Positions 52,770-63,924 are shown, counted from the stretch's first letter. The stretch is 64,000 nt of DNA from Eublepharis macularius (GCF_028583425.1 NC_072790.1:159458397-159522396); one strand, 5' to 3'. The notes: a model not told the origin generated them from the sequence alone. Numbers and translations are program-made.

Positions 52770-53240
52770 GAAAACTAAAACATTGCTTACAGTGGAGGAA
52801 TGGTTGACAAAAGTTTTGGAGTTTGCATCAATGGCAAAACTTACTGCATTGATTAGAGAAAGGACATTAGTTAACTTCTTGACTGAATGGAAACCGTTAA
52901 TAGACTTTTTGAATGAAATGAATAACAAGAATTTGATGACATCTGCATTTATGGATTAAGAAACATGAAAAATAGAAAAAAGAGGTGTTTTGTGACTAAC
53001 CTAGAGTAAATGTAACTCTAGAAATGATATATGCTTGTTGCAGAGAAAATCAGAACTCAACTTGTAGTATAATTAAAAGGAAAAGGGGAAAAAGGTTTCC
53101 CCTTTTCCTTTTAATTATATAGATATATGTATTGTTAGTGTGTCATGTTTAGAATTGTGTGTTTTTTCTTATTCTCTCTGTTTATTGTTTATTATGTTAT
53201 GGTGTATAGTTTATAGTTTAAATAAAGATTTTTTTTTTAA
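52770..53240 (+). mobile_element. L1-like 3' end, different subfamily
   Basis: The frame VEEWLTKVLEFASMAKLTAL then FLTEWKPLIDFL is similar in order to the L1 C-terminus (VEDWIYKLLYMAEMDKMTRK … WAKLKQFL). It ends with a stop at 52957-52959, a 3' UTR and AATAAAG plus a poly(A) near 53235. Strongly 5'-truncated. Confidence 0.7.
53069..53118. repeat. Perfect 23-bp hairpin in an L1 3' UTR
   Basis: Arms 53069-53091 and 53096-53118 are exact complements with a 4-base spacer. The arms are A/G-rich on the left and T/C-rich on the right. Confidence 0.95.
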
Positions 53241-53484
53241 AGTTCGTGTTCCGTGTTCCATGAAAATGAACGAACCACGAACCTCGTGGTTCAGGGTTTT
53301 TTTGGTTCATGCCCATGTCTAATCTGGAGCTGGATTATCTTAGTCCATGCCAGGACTTTAAAAGGTGGGGGGACTGTTACTATGACTTCACATAGATACT
53401 CAGAATTCTTCCATTCAGATAAACAACATTAGCTGGAGTGGAACAGGCTTGCTGTTGAATCCTTTAAATTTGTTTGTCTATCCT

Positions 53485-55002
53485 GATTTTTTTTTAAGTT
53501 TTTTATTTTTTAATTACTAACAATACAAAGGAAAGAAGGGGGGCAAAGGGAAGGGAAGAAATAAAAACACATAACAGCACAAACACTACATCTACAAATA
53601 ATGCTTTCCCTTCATACTGCCATTGTTTAAAATTAAAACTTTGTGAAATACTGTTGGATTGGTAGACCTTGCAAAATACAGATTATAATCCAGATTAGGT
53701 CTTCCTCCCCCCCCCCCCGTGCCTCGGACGCAGTTCTCTCTGAACAGCTGCAGTCGCCGCGCTCGTTCCTTCCTCCCCTCCCCCTTCAGACTTGGAACCC
53801 TTCTCTTCTTGCTGCAAATCCTGCTGGAACTCTGGATGCTGACCCTCAAAGTCCCTTAGTTGATCTTCTGATATTATCTTGTAAGCTTGATCTTTGTAAT
53901 TAAACCAAATACCTTCCGGAAATAACCATTTGAACTTTATTTCACGTTTCCTCAAAAGAGCCACAAACCCTTTGTATTTAAATCTTCTTTTCCGAGCTAA
54001 AAATGGAACGTCCTTCAGTATCTTAACCTTATTACCCAAAAAGTCCAGAGCCACATTGTATGTATTATATAGGATAGTGTCCCGAATCCTCTTAGATGAG
54101 AAGTCAATGATGATCTCGCGAGGCAGCTGACGCTTCGTTGCATATTTTGAAGAAGCCCGACGGACTTCCAAAATGGCGCTTTTTAACTCTTCTTTAGTTG
54201 CCCTCGCGGGTGTCGCCAAAAGTTCCGAGACCAGATCCCGCAAATTCTCATTTTCCTCCTCTTTCATGTTCTGGAGACGCAAAATTATCTGTGCTCGTTC
54301 CACTTGTAGCCCGATCAGCCGGTTCTCCACCAGCTTTAATTCTTTGTTTGTTGCCCTCACGAGTAATGCATTTTCCCGAGCAGACTTCTCTGCCCCCCCC
54401 CTGCTGTTTCCTTAATGGTTTTCACTTCGCTTTCAATTAAGACAACCCTTTGATCTGTTTCATTTAGCTTGTCAACAAAGGGCTTTATGGCTTCAGTCAC
54501 CGACCGCTTCACCAAGTCCTCGAGAGATTCCCCTTTACCCTGCAGGGCAGCCGAAATTGACTTGCCCAAAGTGGGACTCTGCTTTTTCGTCGCCATTTTA
54601 GGGGGGGGAACCGCCGACCAAATTCTGAAACTCAGTGAGGGGGAAGAAACCCGAGCCTTCTTAGCTTCAGATTCCACCAATCCTTCACGTACGCTTGTAA
54701 TACAGAAGGAATTCGCTTACTTACAGGCTTTCGCCTAGTTCTGCTCTTTGCCGTTCTCCATGGCCCGGCTGCACGCGATGTGCTGCGAAAGTCTGCCGGC
54801 CTCCGTTGGGGCAAACGGGCAGTTTACCCCCTGCATCGCATTCAGGGGGTTCTTCCCGCGGCGCCCCGGACCCTCACTCCCTCACTAGGAGTCCTGGGGG
54901 TTAACCCTTGCGGGTCAACCACCCGGTCAGGCTGCTCAGACGTTTCCTCCCGGACCTGCGGAGAGGAGCGTCTGACATAGCCGGGAAAATGAAAACGAAT
55001 CC
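53485..55002 (-). mobile_element. Half-L1 (ORF1-only) retroelement
   Basis: A 13-bp duplication GTTTGTCTATCCT at 53472-53484 and 55003-55015 flanks the element. On the minus strand: a GC-rich 5' UTR (55002-54680), ORF1 of an L1 subfamily different from the one at 42.4 kb, about 210 bases of 3' sequence and an A-rich tail. ORF2 is entirely absent. The A-tail and TSD show it was inserted by L1-type retrotransposition, so ORF2 was probably missing in the RNA that was copied, as in HAL1 elements of mammals. Confidence 0.8.
53695..54680 (-). pseudogene. L1 ORF1-like protein of the half-L1, one frameshift
   Basis: Two frames, 54680-54357 and 54360-53695, join at a C-run near 54395. The first holds the N-terminal start with KQSPTLGKSISAALQGKGES and a coiled-coil region (LNETDQRVVLIESEVKTIKE). 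The second holds a further coil, RQLPREIIIDFSSKRIRDTI (RRM-like core) and FPEGIWFNYKDQAYKI (C-terminal domain). The end is an unusual Glu/Gly/Arg-rich extension. The frameshift is a single homopolymer change. Confidence 0.82.
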
Positions 55003-55772
55003 GTTTGTCTATCCTTATTGATGATTTACTCTACAGGAGAAAGTAAAAATTTAGTAGTCTGCTGTCTTGACCATCATTCACAGGTTTCCTACAATTCTTT
55101 TTCACATCGTTGTTGCTTTATGGTTTCAAAATCTTCCCTACCTCTCCTCTCAGGGGAGATCGCCTGTCCTCCCAATAATTGAACTATTCAGTTCAGTATA
55201 CCCCCTGAGACTAAAAAGGGGGTATTACTTTCAAGAGCTCCTTACTTGTTAAGGAGGACAGATAGAAAATCCTATTTTGGGTCCGTGTCATCTAATTTTG
55301 TATATTTCAGTCTTCATAATTGTGCTTAGCTGTCTTATTCACACATTTCTCTACCCTTCCTGCAGAAAGTCTCGGTGCAGACTGCTAGTGGCAGAATTTC
55401 AACACCTTGGATGTTTATACAATGCAGGTCAACTATGGTTTTTTCTTCTAGTTTGTTGATGGTTGGTTACAGACCCTTTCCAGAGCAACCCCCTCTCTTT
55501 TCGTCCTACTAGTTGAAAAAGAGTTACTTTTGTCTTTTAAGTCTTAGTTGATCTACATTTTATTAAAATTGTTCAGTGTTTTCATTTTCACAATTTCACT
55601 TCCGTGTTCTTATATACCTTTATGTGTCACCTTGGCAGAATATGGTCTTCAGTTTAAGTTTCACACTTTATGAGATACCATTTTTTTCTTCTTTCCTAGA
55701 CAGTATATTTGCACCATTCTCATGCTTTTGGGGTTCTGTTCTTCCCAGGGCACTCTCAAGATACTGTGACTC

Positions 55773-56489
55773 TAGGGTTGCCAGACCCCCTGAACCTCCC
55801 GGGGGGAATAGGGGCCTGGCACTTAACTTGGGGGAGAGGGGTGTGTGCACGCATGCAAAGCATGCATGCGCCCCCCCCCACAAGTGCGATGACGTCACTT
55901 CGGGAGTGATGTCATCGTGCAGCCCCTGGGAGCGCGCCCAGGCTCCTCAGGGGCTCAAAAGGGGCCTGATTGGCACCAAAACGGGCCCATTTTCAGGCGC
56001 TGCAGAGCACAGGAGCACTCCTGCGCTCTCCACAGCGCCCCAAAACAGGCCAGTTTTGCTGCGGATTGGGTCCCTTTTGAGCCCCTGCAGAGCGCAGGAG
56101 TGATCCTGCGCTCTGCAGCACCCCAAAATGGGCCTGTTTTGCTGCAGATCAGGCCCCTTTTGAGGCACTGTGGAGCACAGGAGCACCCCTGCACTCCACA
56201 GCGCCTCAAAACGGGCCCAATCCGCAGCAAAATGGGCCCGAAACAAGCCCGATTTCAGCCGAGACGGGTCTGTTTTGAGGCACTGCAGAGCACAGGAGCA
56301 CTCCCGTGCTCTGCAGCAGCCCCGATCCAGACCAAAAAGGGGCCCGATCCCGGTGGCTGCTGCGCATGGGAGCATGCAGAGCTGCGGGGGAGCACACATG
56401 GAAGGTGCGCACCCCCTGCTTTTTAAGTAAGTGGGGTGAGGTGTGGGGGGCAGGGGATCCCCACCCCCACCAGGGGTCTGGCATCCCTA
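55773..56489. mobile_element. hAT-type MITE, 717 bp, GC-rich with palindromic repeats
   Basis: Ends TAGGGTTGCCAGACCCC and GGGGTCTGGCATCCCTA are inverted copies; exact 8-bp duplications TGTGACTC lie at 55765-55772 and 56490-56497. The interior is GC-rich and holds four palindromic blocks of the type CTGCAGAGC…GCTCTGCAG. It has no transposase. The open frames on both strands come from these repeats. Confidence 0.9.
55995..56320. repeat. Four palindromic units inside the MITE
   Basis: Units near 55998-56035, 56083-56120, 56165-56205 and 56278-56318. The best, CTGCAGAGCGCAGGA-GTGA-TCCTGCGCTCTGCAG, is a perfect 15-bp stem. Units are linked by 'ccaaaa(c/t)gggcc..ttt.gctgc(a/g)gat'-like spacers. 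Confidence 0.85.
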
Positions 56490-56773
56490 TGTGACTCTGA
56501 GATTTACTGCTATTTCAGGGGCTGCCCCTGTGGTGTGAGGACCCTACTACGAGGGTGTGCTTCCAGGTGGCTCCTGGTCTTCTACAAAATGACTTTGTCA
56601 TATTACTACTACTTTCACCAAGAGTACTAGACATACCTTATCTTTCTTTGTCTTTTGTTTTACTGCAAATGCTCTATGTCACTGCAATTCATTACAATAA
56701 TGTTTCCTCAACCAACTGGCCCCACTCCTAGATACTCTGATTGGAGGCATGGTCTATTTGGCCTTGTGACACA

Positions 56774-58140
56774 CTGTGATCATAGAATCATGGAATTGGA
56801 AGGGACCTCCAGGGTCATCTAGTCCAAGCCCTTGCACAGTGCAGAAATTCACAACTACCTCCCCCACCCCCACTCCCAGTGACCGCCGCTCCATGCCCAG
56901 AAGATGGCAAAACACCACCAGTATCCCTAGCCAAATTGGCCTGAGAACCAAGCACTGATGTAACCCTTCCTGCCCTCTCTCTCATGATCTGCCTAGGTTC
57001 ACAGAATTAGCATTGCTGTCAGATGGCCATCTAGTCTCTGCTTAAAAACCTCCAAAGAAGGAGAGCCCACCACCTTCCAAGGAAGCCTGTTCCACTGAGG
57101 GACCACTCTGTCAGGAAGTTATTCCTAGTGTTTAGACAAAACCTTTTGATTTTAATTTCAACCTGTTGTTTCTGGTCCCACCTTCTGGGGCAACAGAAAA
57201 CAACTACACACACTCCTTTATATGACAGCCCTTCAAGTACGTGAAGAGGGTTATCATATCACCTCTCAGGGGTCTACTAAAAGCCCTAGAGCCTTTTTGC
57301 TCATACTACTTCCAAGACAAGTCTCCTCCATCCTATAATTACGCATTTGATTTTTCCTAACTAAATGCAGAACTTTACATTTATCTCTATTAAAATTCAT
57401 TTTGTTTTAGCCCAATTTTCCCAGCCTTGTCATGATAATCTTGTATCCTGATTCTGTCTTCTATCTTATTTGCTACCCCTCCCAATTTAATATCATCTGC
57501 AAATTTAATAGGTATTCCCTCTATTTTTTCATCCAAATCATTTATAAAATGTTGAACCGAACAGGTCCCAGGACCGATCCCTGAGGCACTCTACTTGTCA
57601 CTCTTCTCCAAGAGGATGAGGAACCATTAACAAGCACTCTTTGGGTGCAATCTGTCAAACAGTTACAGATCCACCTAACAGTAATTGGATCCAAACCACA
57701 CTTTACCAACTTGTCAACAAGGATATTATATGGAACCTTATCAAAAGCCTTACTGAAACCGAGATAAACTATATCTACAACATTCCCTTGATCCAGCAAG
57801 GTAATAACTTTCTCAAAAAAAGAGATAAGGTTGGCCTACCATGTCCTTGCTCTTTTTCTTACTTTGAACATAACCAAAAAAACATTTTTCTTGTTTTTAG
57901 CATCTCTTGCTAGCCTAAGCTCATACTGAGCTTTAGCTTTTCTAACAATCTCACTACAAGCACTGGTTATTTGTTTATATTCATCCTTGGTTATAAGGCC
58001 TTCCTTCCATTTCCTAAATGAGTCTTTTTTGTTTCTCAACTTGTTTATGGAGCCACTTTGACTTCTTTAGGCTCTTCCCATCTTTCCTTTTCATATAAAT
58101 CATTTGTGATTGTGCCTTAATATTTCACCTTTAAGAAACT
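56774..58140 (-). mobile_element. CR1 LINE, 3' end and RT fragments
   Basis: The lower end 'catagaatcatggaattggaagggacctcc' is the CR1 3' region. Minus-strand frames 57799-57542 ([37 protein letters not shown] motifs A and B) and 58039-57836 (KQITSACSEIVRKAKAQYEL) carry ORF2. Stops and frameshifts are frequent, so it is inactive. It is longer and better preserved than the copy at 6.4-8.1 kb. Confidence 0.9.
57542..58039 (-). pseudogene. CR1 ORF2 fragment
   Basis: Part of the CR1 reverse transcriptase in two frames, with motif A (FSKAFDKV) and the PQGSVLGP word of motif B. The YADD box and C-terminus are decayed. Confidence 0.82.
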
Positions 58141-58759
58141 CCCGCCACTCTTGATGGTCCACCCCCTCGTGATGGTCCATGGCCTGCCCTTTTGTTTGCT
58201 CCCTTGCTGCCAGGGACTCCCATCATTGGGGAATACCCTTGCTAATCCACTGGCAAGGTAATCTATATTTTATTCCCTGGCTGGTTTTTTTTTTTTTGCT
58301 GCACAGATTGTTCTGCTAGCAGCACAAGGTTCATTGATGGTGCATACTGTTCTGAGTGGCAACTTCTGTTCCTTGCCTACCATATCTTGCACTTCTAAGT
58401 GAATAAGAGTCTTTAGGCTATAGCAGGATTTGGACTCTTCTTCTTGTGCTATTGACTATGTTTGAGACTCAAACACTCTAATCCTTTCTCTACCTTATTG
58501 GATCTCCAAAGACATTCAAAGTAGGAGTGTAACCCCTTGTTAACTTTTTGTACCCCCTGGTGCTTCATTTTTAGTATACAACGCTTCCACCTTTGGAATG
58601 AGGACATTATGTGTTGTAACCTATGTCCCCCATGCATAATGTTTCACAATGTTAATGTGCCCAATGCCTTGGCCAGGATTCCTTAGCAAAGGTTGGTTTT
58701 CAGCCTTCATGTCTCACAATGCTGCTGCTAGGTTGCTGACCAAGTCACCATGGCCAGCT

Positions 58760-59012
58760 CATATAATACCAATTTTGAAATAGTCACACCGGTTACCAAT
58801 TAGCCTCCAGATCCAATTCAAGGTGCTGGTTCTCATCTTTAAAGCCCTTCTCAGTCTGGGACCCTAATATCTTCGGGTCCACCTCTCCCTCATGACCAAC
58901 CCCCACCCCGCCTGCTTTATTCATCTTCGCAGGACTTGCTTCAAGATATTAACCAAAGAGAAGCAGTATAAAAACTGAATGAATAAAATAAAATAAAGTA
59001 AAATAAAATAAA
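58760..59012 (+). mobile_element. L2-like LINE fragment with AAAAT-rich tail
   Basis: 'Cggttaccaattagcctccagatccaattcaaggtgctggttctcatctttaaagcccttctcag' reads as the RT C-terminal words RLQIQFKVLVLIFKALLSLG followed by YLRVHLSLM, typical for L2/Rex-type LINEs. It ends in (AAAAT)-rich tail near 58975-59012. Confidence 0.65.
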
Positions 59013-59402
59013 AACTCTATCAGTTGTATTAGTCATTTAGGCTCCAAGAGAGATCTGGCAGTATCCTCATACAACCCTTCCTTTATGGGTTGGTGTAAGC
59101 TATCATATGCTCTCAAGTGCATGACTGTTCAATGTCCTTTATATTGCATGGCTCTCCACACCAGAGCGCTATTTTTTCCATTCCTCATTCTTGCTTGTAC
59201 TTTGGCAGGAACACTTTTAGAGAGCTCCCAGCTTCTTTAGAAGCACCTTTGGGTTAATGTCAATGAGACACTAAGCGTCTGTTGGGAAGGTGGTCCTCCA
59301 TAGTCTTTTACTTTGAGAGCTTCTCAGCCACCTTCTTCAGTAAGTGTGCTTGGGGCTCTCCCAATGTGGGACTGCACAGAAGCCATGAGGATGAAAACAG
59401 GG

Positions 59403-59713
59403 TTGCACTTACACGTAACTGTTGTTCATTGAATAGTCTTCTCTGCAGGCATACATCCCTTCCTCCTGTCCTGCTGTGAACTCTCTGGAACCTTAGTTTT
59501 TGGAGGCTTTCTGACAGCAGCATGGAGAGAACTGTGCCCCTCCTCCTGGTCATGTGATATTTTGATGGGAAAGCGCCAAAAGGAGGAGGAGTACTCTTAA
59601 TCTTTTAGAAAGCTCTGAAAATCTCCATGGCTGGTCTGCGTGTGCACACTGCCAGTGTGTGCCTGCACAGAAGACCACTCAATGAACAACAATAAAAGGC
59701 AAGTGCAACAGTG
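59403..59713. mobile_element. Element with about 55-bp terminal inverted repeats
   Basis: The left end around 59403-59455 (GTTGCACTTACACG, ACTGTTGTTCATTGAATAGTC, TTCTCTGCAGGCATACAT) is complementary to the right end 59655-59713 (GTGTGCCTGCACAGAAGACC, ACTCAATGAACAACA, AAGGCAAGTGCAAC). Non-coding; could be a MITE or a terminal repeat pair of a larger element. Confidence 0.7.
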
Positions 59714-59963
59714 TTTATTTCCTTGGGGCTTTTGCAGTAGGCTGTTTCTGGGTATCATTCTGGCTTTGTTCCTTTACTTCATTGCATATGTATAGCAATC
59801 CCAGAAATATCTGTTGTAAGCCCTTCTAGTGAGAGTCCCTGGTTTAAATTCACTGGATGGTTTTTGCAAGAGGAAGGGACTGGCCACAGAATGAGATTTC
59901 AATGCATCCGGCTGCTGGGCAAATTGCCCCCTCATGCTGCTTCTCTTGGAAGGAGATCACCAG

Positions 59964-60216
59964 AAATGACGACGACGACGACAATCGATTTATATACCAC
60001 CCTTCAGGATGACTTAACACCCACTCAGAGCAGTTTACAAAGTATGCCATTCTTATTCCCACAACAAAACACCCTGTGAGGTGGGTGGGGCTGAGAGAGC
60101 TCCAGAGAGCTGTGACTAGCTCAAGGTCACCCAGCTGGCTTCAAGTGGAAGAGTGGGGAATCAAACCCGGCTCTCCAGATTAGAGTCCCGCGCTCTTAAC
60201 CACTACACCAAATGCA
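59964..60216 (-). repeat. tRNA-derived SINE
   Basis: Third good copy of the family at 9428-9662, here in reverse: 'cgatttatataccacccttcagga' first, A-box 'gctcttaaccactacacca' last. A GAC-repeat (GACGACGACGACGAC) precedes it. Confidence 0.9.
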
Positions 60217-60974
60217 TGAGGAGGGAATTCAACAATTTTGTGTACAAGAAAATTTTCCAGTGGATTGAGGTCCCTGACTGATGGGTTGGAGCAAATGCTG
60301 TTGTCATGTAGTGCTTGACTGAGATCATGGATCATTTAGTGTGTTCTATATCATTGCTGCAAGCATATGTTTATGTATGGCAGATAGAGGGTTTCTGGTA
60401 TAAGATGGAATTATTGCAAGTTTTATTGTTCTCTCACATTCAAAATCTGCGGATGCAGTGGTGGCGAAGAAAGGCTAGAATCTTTTTGCCTAGTAAGATT
60501 TTTTTCCCCATATGCACAGAGTTATTACATTGTAAGCCTTCCTTAATGCTTGAATTCAGTTAACAGATTTCAACCTCAAAAAGATAACTAGGCCTAAGAA
60601 TACAAGAGAAATCCTAAACAGAAACTTTCTCAGAGCAAAAGTCAGACACAGGTGCATTTTACACCTAAGGTGACTGGTGATCCTAACGCTTCTATGTTTG
60701 GGGACTTCAATCTGAATCCAGTTGCTTGCCCTATTTGGCCTCAGCCACTAAATAACTGTTTTTGGGGTACTCAGTCTGCAGGCATCCTCCCTTGCAGGAC
60801 TGACTTCTTGATTAGCAGCCAGTAAGGCTGGAAACTTGGTTTCCTCAGTCTCCAAGCTTAAGGTTAGCTAGTGGGATCTTGTGGCAGTTTGTTATTGTGG
60901 GTTGCAAGGGGTCTTGCTTCCCAGAAGGGTGTTTTGTTTCTTGACCTCCCTCTTCAGCTCTTTAAGGACTTGGG

Positions 60975-61300
60975 AAATGGGTGACAATGAGTCTCTCTAC
61001 ATGAGATGCCTTGGTGTGTGTTCATCAAGTATAGGGAGACGAATCAGAAAATTTGGCAGAAAGAGTGCAAGGTTAACACCTTTGAGGAAATCTGGAAAGA
61101 AATTTGGCAGTCACATAACTTCACGTCCAAGATCCTCAAGGTCAAGCTGCAAACAATAAAGATTTTAACCCACTGGTATATGACATCTCTTAAAATACAC
61201 CATAAAACATACATATTCACCAAAATGCTGGAAGAATTGTGGGGAAATAGGAAGCTGTATGCATTGTTGGTGGGATCGTAGGCATATACAAAACTTTTGG
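60975..61300 (+). mobile_element. Old L1-like ORF2 fragment
   Basis: The frame FEEIWKEIWQSHNF, then ILKVKLQTIKILTHWYMTSL, resembles the L1 ORF2 segment before the cysteine motif (KENVYKMIYRWYLTPKK). Short and decayed. Confidence 0.5.
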
Positions 61301-61539
61301 AAATGAACAATAAAGGTTATAAAACTTATTACAGGACATGAAGTACCTATGACTACACTTTTGCTTATCTGTTTACTGGAATCTCTGACCTCCATGACAT
61401 TTAACAATCTAATCTGTTCCTATCACTTACACAGAGAATCACACCTGAAAGAGATTTATCATAGACTTCACACTGAGTCTTTCTCAGCCCCCAATTCTTT
61501 CCTCTCTTTTTGGTAAATTTCCCTTTTAAAATGTTGGAT

Positions 61540-61650
61540 ATGATTTCCTGTTCATAACATTTGATGAAGTGAGATCTGACTCATAAAAGCTCATGCTGGA
61601 ATAAATGTTGTTAGTCTTTAAATTGCCACTGTTCTGTTTTACTTGCCTAA
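61540..61650 (+). mobile_element. Penelope-type 3' tail with degenerate hammerhead motif
   Basis: 'Tttgatgaagtgagatctgactcataaaagctcatgctggaataaatgttgttagtctttaaattgccactg' is the plus-strand relative of the tails at 22105 and 40832. Its core at 61558-61596 has TTGATGA, stem II GTGAG-ATCTGA-CTCAT and AAAAGCTC in place of GAAA. Confidence 0.6.
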
Positions 61651-63180
61651 AAGTAGAACCCTGACTCTGTCACCACTGCACATAATCTTCCCGGATTTTT
61701 TTTTGTCAGTTTCTTAGTCATCTCTTGCTGCAGGGCAATCCAAGTATGTTTAATTTCTGCAAATGTAGCAAACTTAGTAATGCCTGTTCTTGCCTATAGG
61801 TGCACATGCATGAACAGGTTTGTACATAAATTAAATGTAATGTTTATGATCATCTATCCATGATAATTTTCACACAGTCTAAAATAAGAGGCATTGGCTT
61901 GGCCCTAACAGAGCTTTCCTGTGGGTAGAAATCCTTTGGATTGCTCATCAGCCCCCTCTCCCACTGCAGTCCAAAATGCCCCCTCCCCAATGCTGTTCTT
62001 GGGGAACAAGGAACTCCCTGAAAGAGCATTTTTGGTGAATCCAAAACATTCATGTAGAATGATAAACAGTGCACACTTTGAAATAATAGCCACATGGTAA
62101 TTTGGGTAGATTTTTTTCTCATCTTATAGCCTCTAAAATATCAGTGATTTCTATGTCCTGTACCATATACACAGAGATATTTGAGGACAAATATAATTAA
62201 AACATTTTCAAAACGTATCAAACATGCAATATGCTGTCTTAGTGCTGAAGTGTGAAAGATGTGTTGTTTCTAAACTCAGATATATCTTTTACTTGTTATA
62301 TTATTTTAGAATTATGAGACTTTTGTTTCAAGAACAGAATATAACCCTAATGGGAGGAAAATAAGAAAAATTAAGAATGTTTATAATGTTTTATGCTATG
62401 TTTTATTTTGTAAGCCACTTTGGACAGGTTTCCTAGAATCAAGAGGTGGCAAAAATTATCTAAACAAACATTTTTTAAAAAAGAGGTCACAACAGTGATT
62501 CTTAATTGGAGCCACATCTAAGGCCATTCAAGGCAAATGTGAGCAGTTGGGATTTTAGACTGCTCCTTCTCCCCATTTGTAATTGTTTCTAAAAGCCAGT
62601 AGAGGAGAGCTACTTTATACGGCTCACCCTGCATTAAGGATAAAACCACCAAATCCTAGATTTTTCTTCCAGGGACACATCAAATAAGAATTAAGCAGAA
62701 ATGCCCCATTCACACTTGGAGTTAACAGACATAACAATTCCTTTTACTTGTGGTTTGCGGGGCACTTGATGATAATATTGTATGTACTTAGGTATGTGGT
62801 AGTGGATTTAAACTTAACCACTGGCACAGCCCATTATCTTGCAGAACTTAAAAATTGCCTGAAGTTAAATACCATAGCAGCGCCATTTAAAATGAGACTT
62901 GGCAGTACATTAAAAAGTCAACATTCTAGTATTTTTGTAGTGGAAATATTTAAAACAACCCACTCATTTCCCACAGATTCAGGCATAATTTTGAGTTGTC
63001 ACCACCTTTCTGAGAGCTACCTCTAGCATCATGGTTGAAATTATTGCAATTGATCCTTGACAAGATTTCGAAATACTGCCAAACAGGCAAGGTTTTCACA
63101 TTGCAGCATGAAAAGCTTCCGGGGTTCTTTTTCCAAGTTCACACTGTGTTTATATTGATTTAGATTCTAGCACTTTTTGA
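61651..63180. other. Intergenic region, little recognised
   Basis: AT-rich. Around 62360-62470 'tttataatgttttatgctatgttttattttgtaagccactttggac' resembles the end of an L2 or CR1 LINE. Otherwise nothing is recognised. Confidence 0.4.
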
Positions 63181-63186
63181 CGCATT

Positions 63187-63365
63187 TTAGCCTTTTAAGA
63201 ACTTTAGATATGAGTAATGTATTTTATTTTCAGAGCTGGATACAGTCAACTTTAGTGAGTCGTCTCCCACTCTGCTAAGCCCTTGTAATGTCCTGCCCTT
63301 TATAGCTTGTTTGTCAAATCGAGACTGCCAAAATTCTTTTCGTTCCTCTGCCAGGGAATGCTGGT
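63187..63365 (-). CDS. Possible exon of an unknown minus-strand gene
   Basis: The minus strand has a good acceptor (TGTTTTTTAAAACAG) before 63365 and an open frame with HSLAEERKEFWQSRFDKQAI, then TLQGLSRVGDDSLKL, ending at a stop at 63187. The composition looks protein-like. It lies just downstream (minus-strand sense) of the CpG-rich region, so it could be an early exon of a gene divergent from SCCPDH-B, perhaps even the coiled-coil gene at 28.5-35.4 kb. No homology is recognised. Confidence 0.25.
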
Positions 63366-63479
63366 CTGTTTTAAAAAACAACAAAACTGCACGAGGTTGT
63401 CAACAGAGATTATGCTGGCTGAACACAGACAGAGGGAGCCTCTAAGTAGCTGGTCGCAACATGTATCCATTTTGCAGCC

Positions 63480-63924
63480 ACGATACATTTCCCAAAGTCG
63501 TTGTCACCGGGACGCAAGCAACGCTTCTGAGCTGCAAAGGCGGCTTGTTCCATAATCCCGCGGGTTGCAGGAATCACGTTGTTGCTTTGCTTGTGTTGGT
63601 AGGCCTGGATATTCTCCTCCTGCCACGGGCTTCGTGGGCGGGAGGAGGGAAGCCTTTGAAGTCGGGAGCACAGCGGGAGGAAGAAAACACGACCACTGAA
63701 GGGATCCGCGGCCTGCGGGGGAAAGGCGTTCCAGGCGTCACGTGACGCTGAGCCCAGAGGCTGGGGGCGGGCGAGCCGGGCCATTGTTCACGCCCCTTCC
63801 CCGCCATCCTGCATTCTGCTGCCGTTGGGCGCCTTTCTGCTGCGCACTCTTTGCTGCTGCCAGTGTCCGCCTGCCCGTGCGCTGACCAACGGACGCAGGG
63901 CGGTCGAGCTGCCTCCTCGTCCCC
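63480..63924 (+). promoter_or_regulatory. CpG-rich promoter and 5' UTR of SCCPDH-B
   Basis: CpG density rises sharply compared with the preceding 60 kb (for example GGCGTCACGTGACGCTGAGC near 63735, which contains a CACGTG E-box and TGACG). No TATA box is seen. The start codon at 63925 follows the CpG-rich tract. A CpG-island promoter of a housekeeping gene is the simplest reading. Confidence 0.7.

Larger units (their letters stand above)
52140..53320. mobile_element. hAT-related remnant with nested L1 tail
   Basis: The right end, 53240-53320, has 'cgaaccacgaacctcgtggttc' and GGTTCATGCCCATGTCTA, close to the hAT terminus at 20230-20263. The internal 'gggggcaccagctttgggggtctataactcagagat' is a mirrored relative of 'atagaccctcaaagcgggtgcccccagg' at 15720. 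The left end was not found. An L1 3' piece at 52770-53240 is inserted in it. Confidence 0.6.

Noticed and set aside
55576..56430. Several open frames of 90-175 codons across the GC-rich MITE
   Set aside because: The frames follow palindromic repeats and occur on both strands; no protein family features.
63410..63784. 124-codon minus-strand frame in the CpG-rich region
   Set aside because: Its sequence follows the GC-rich promoter composition, with no domain or splice support.
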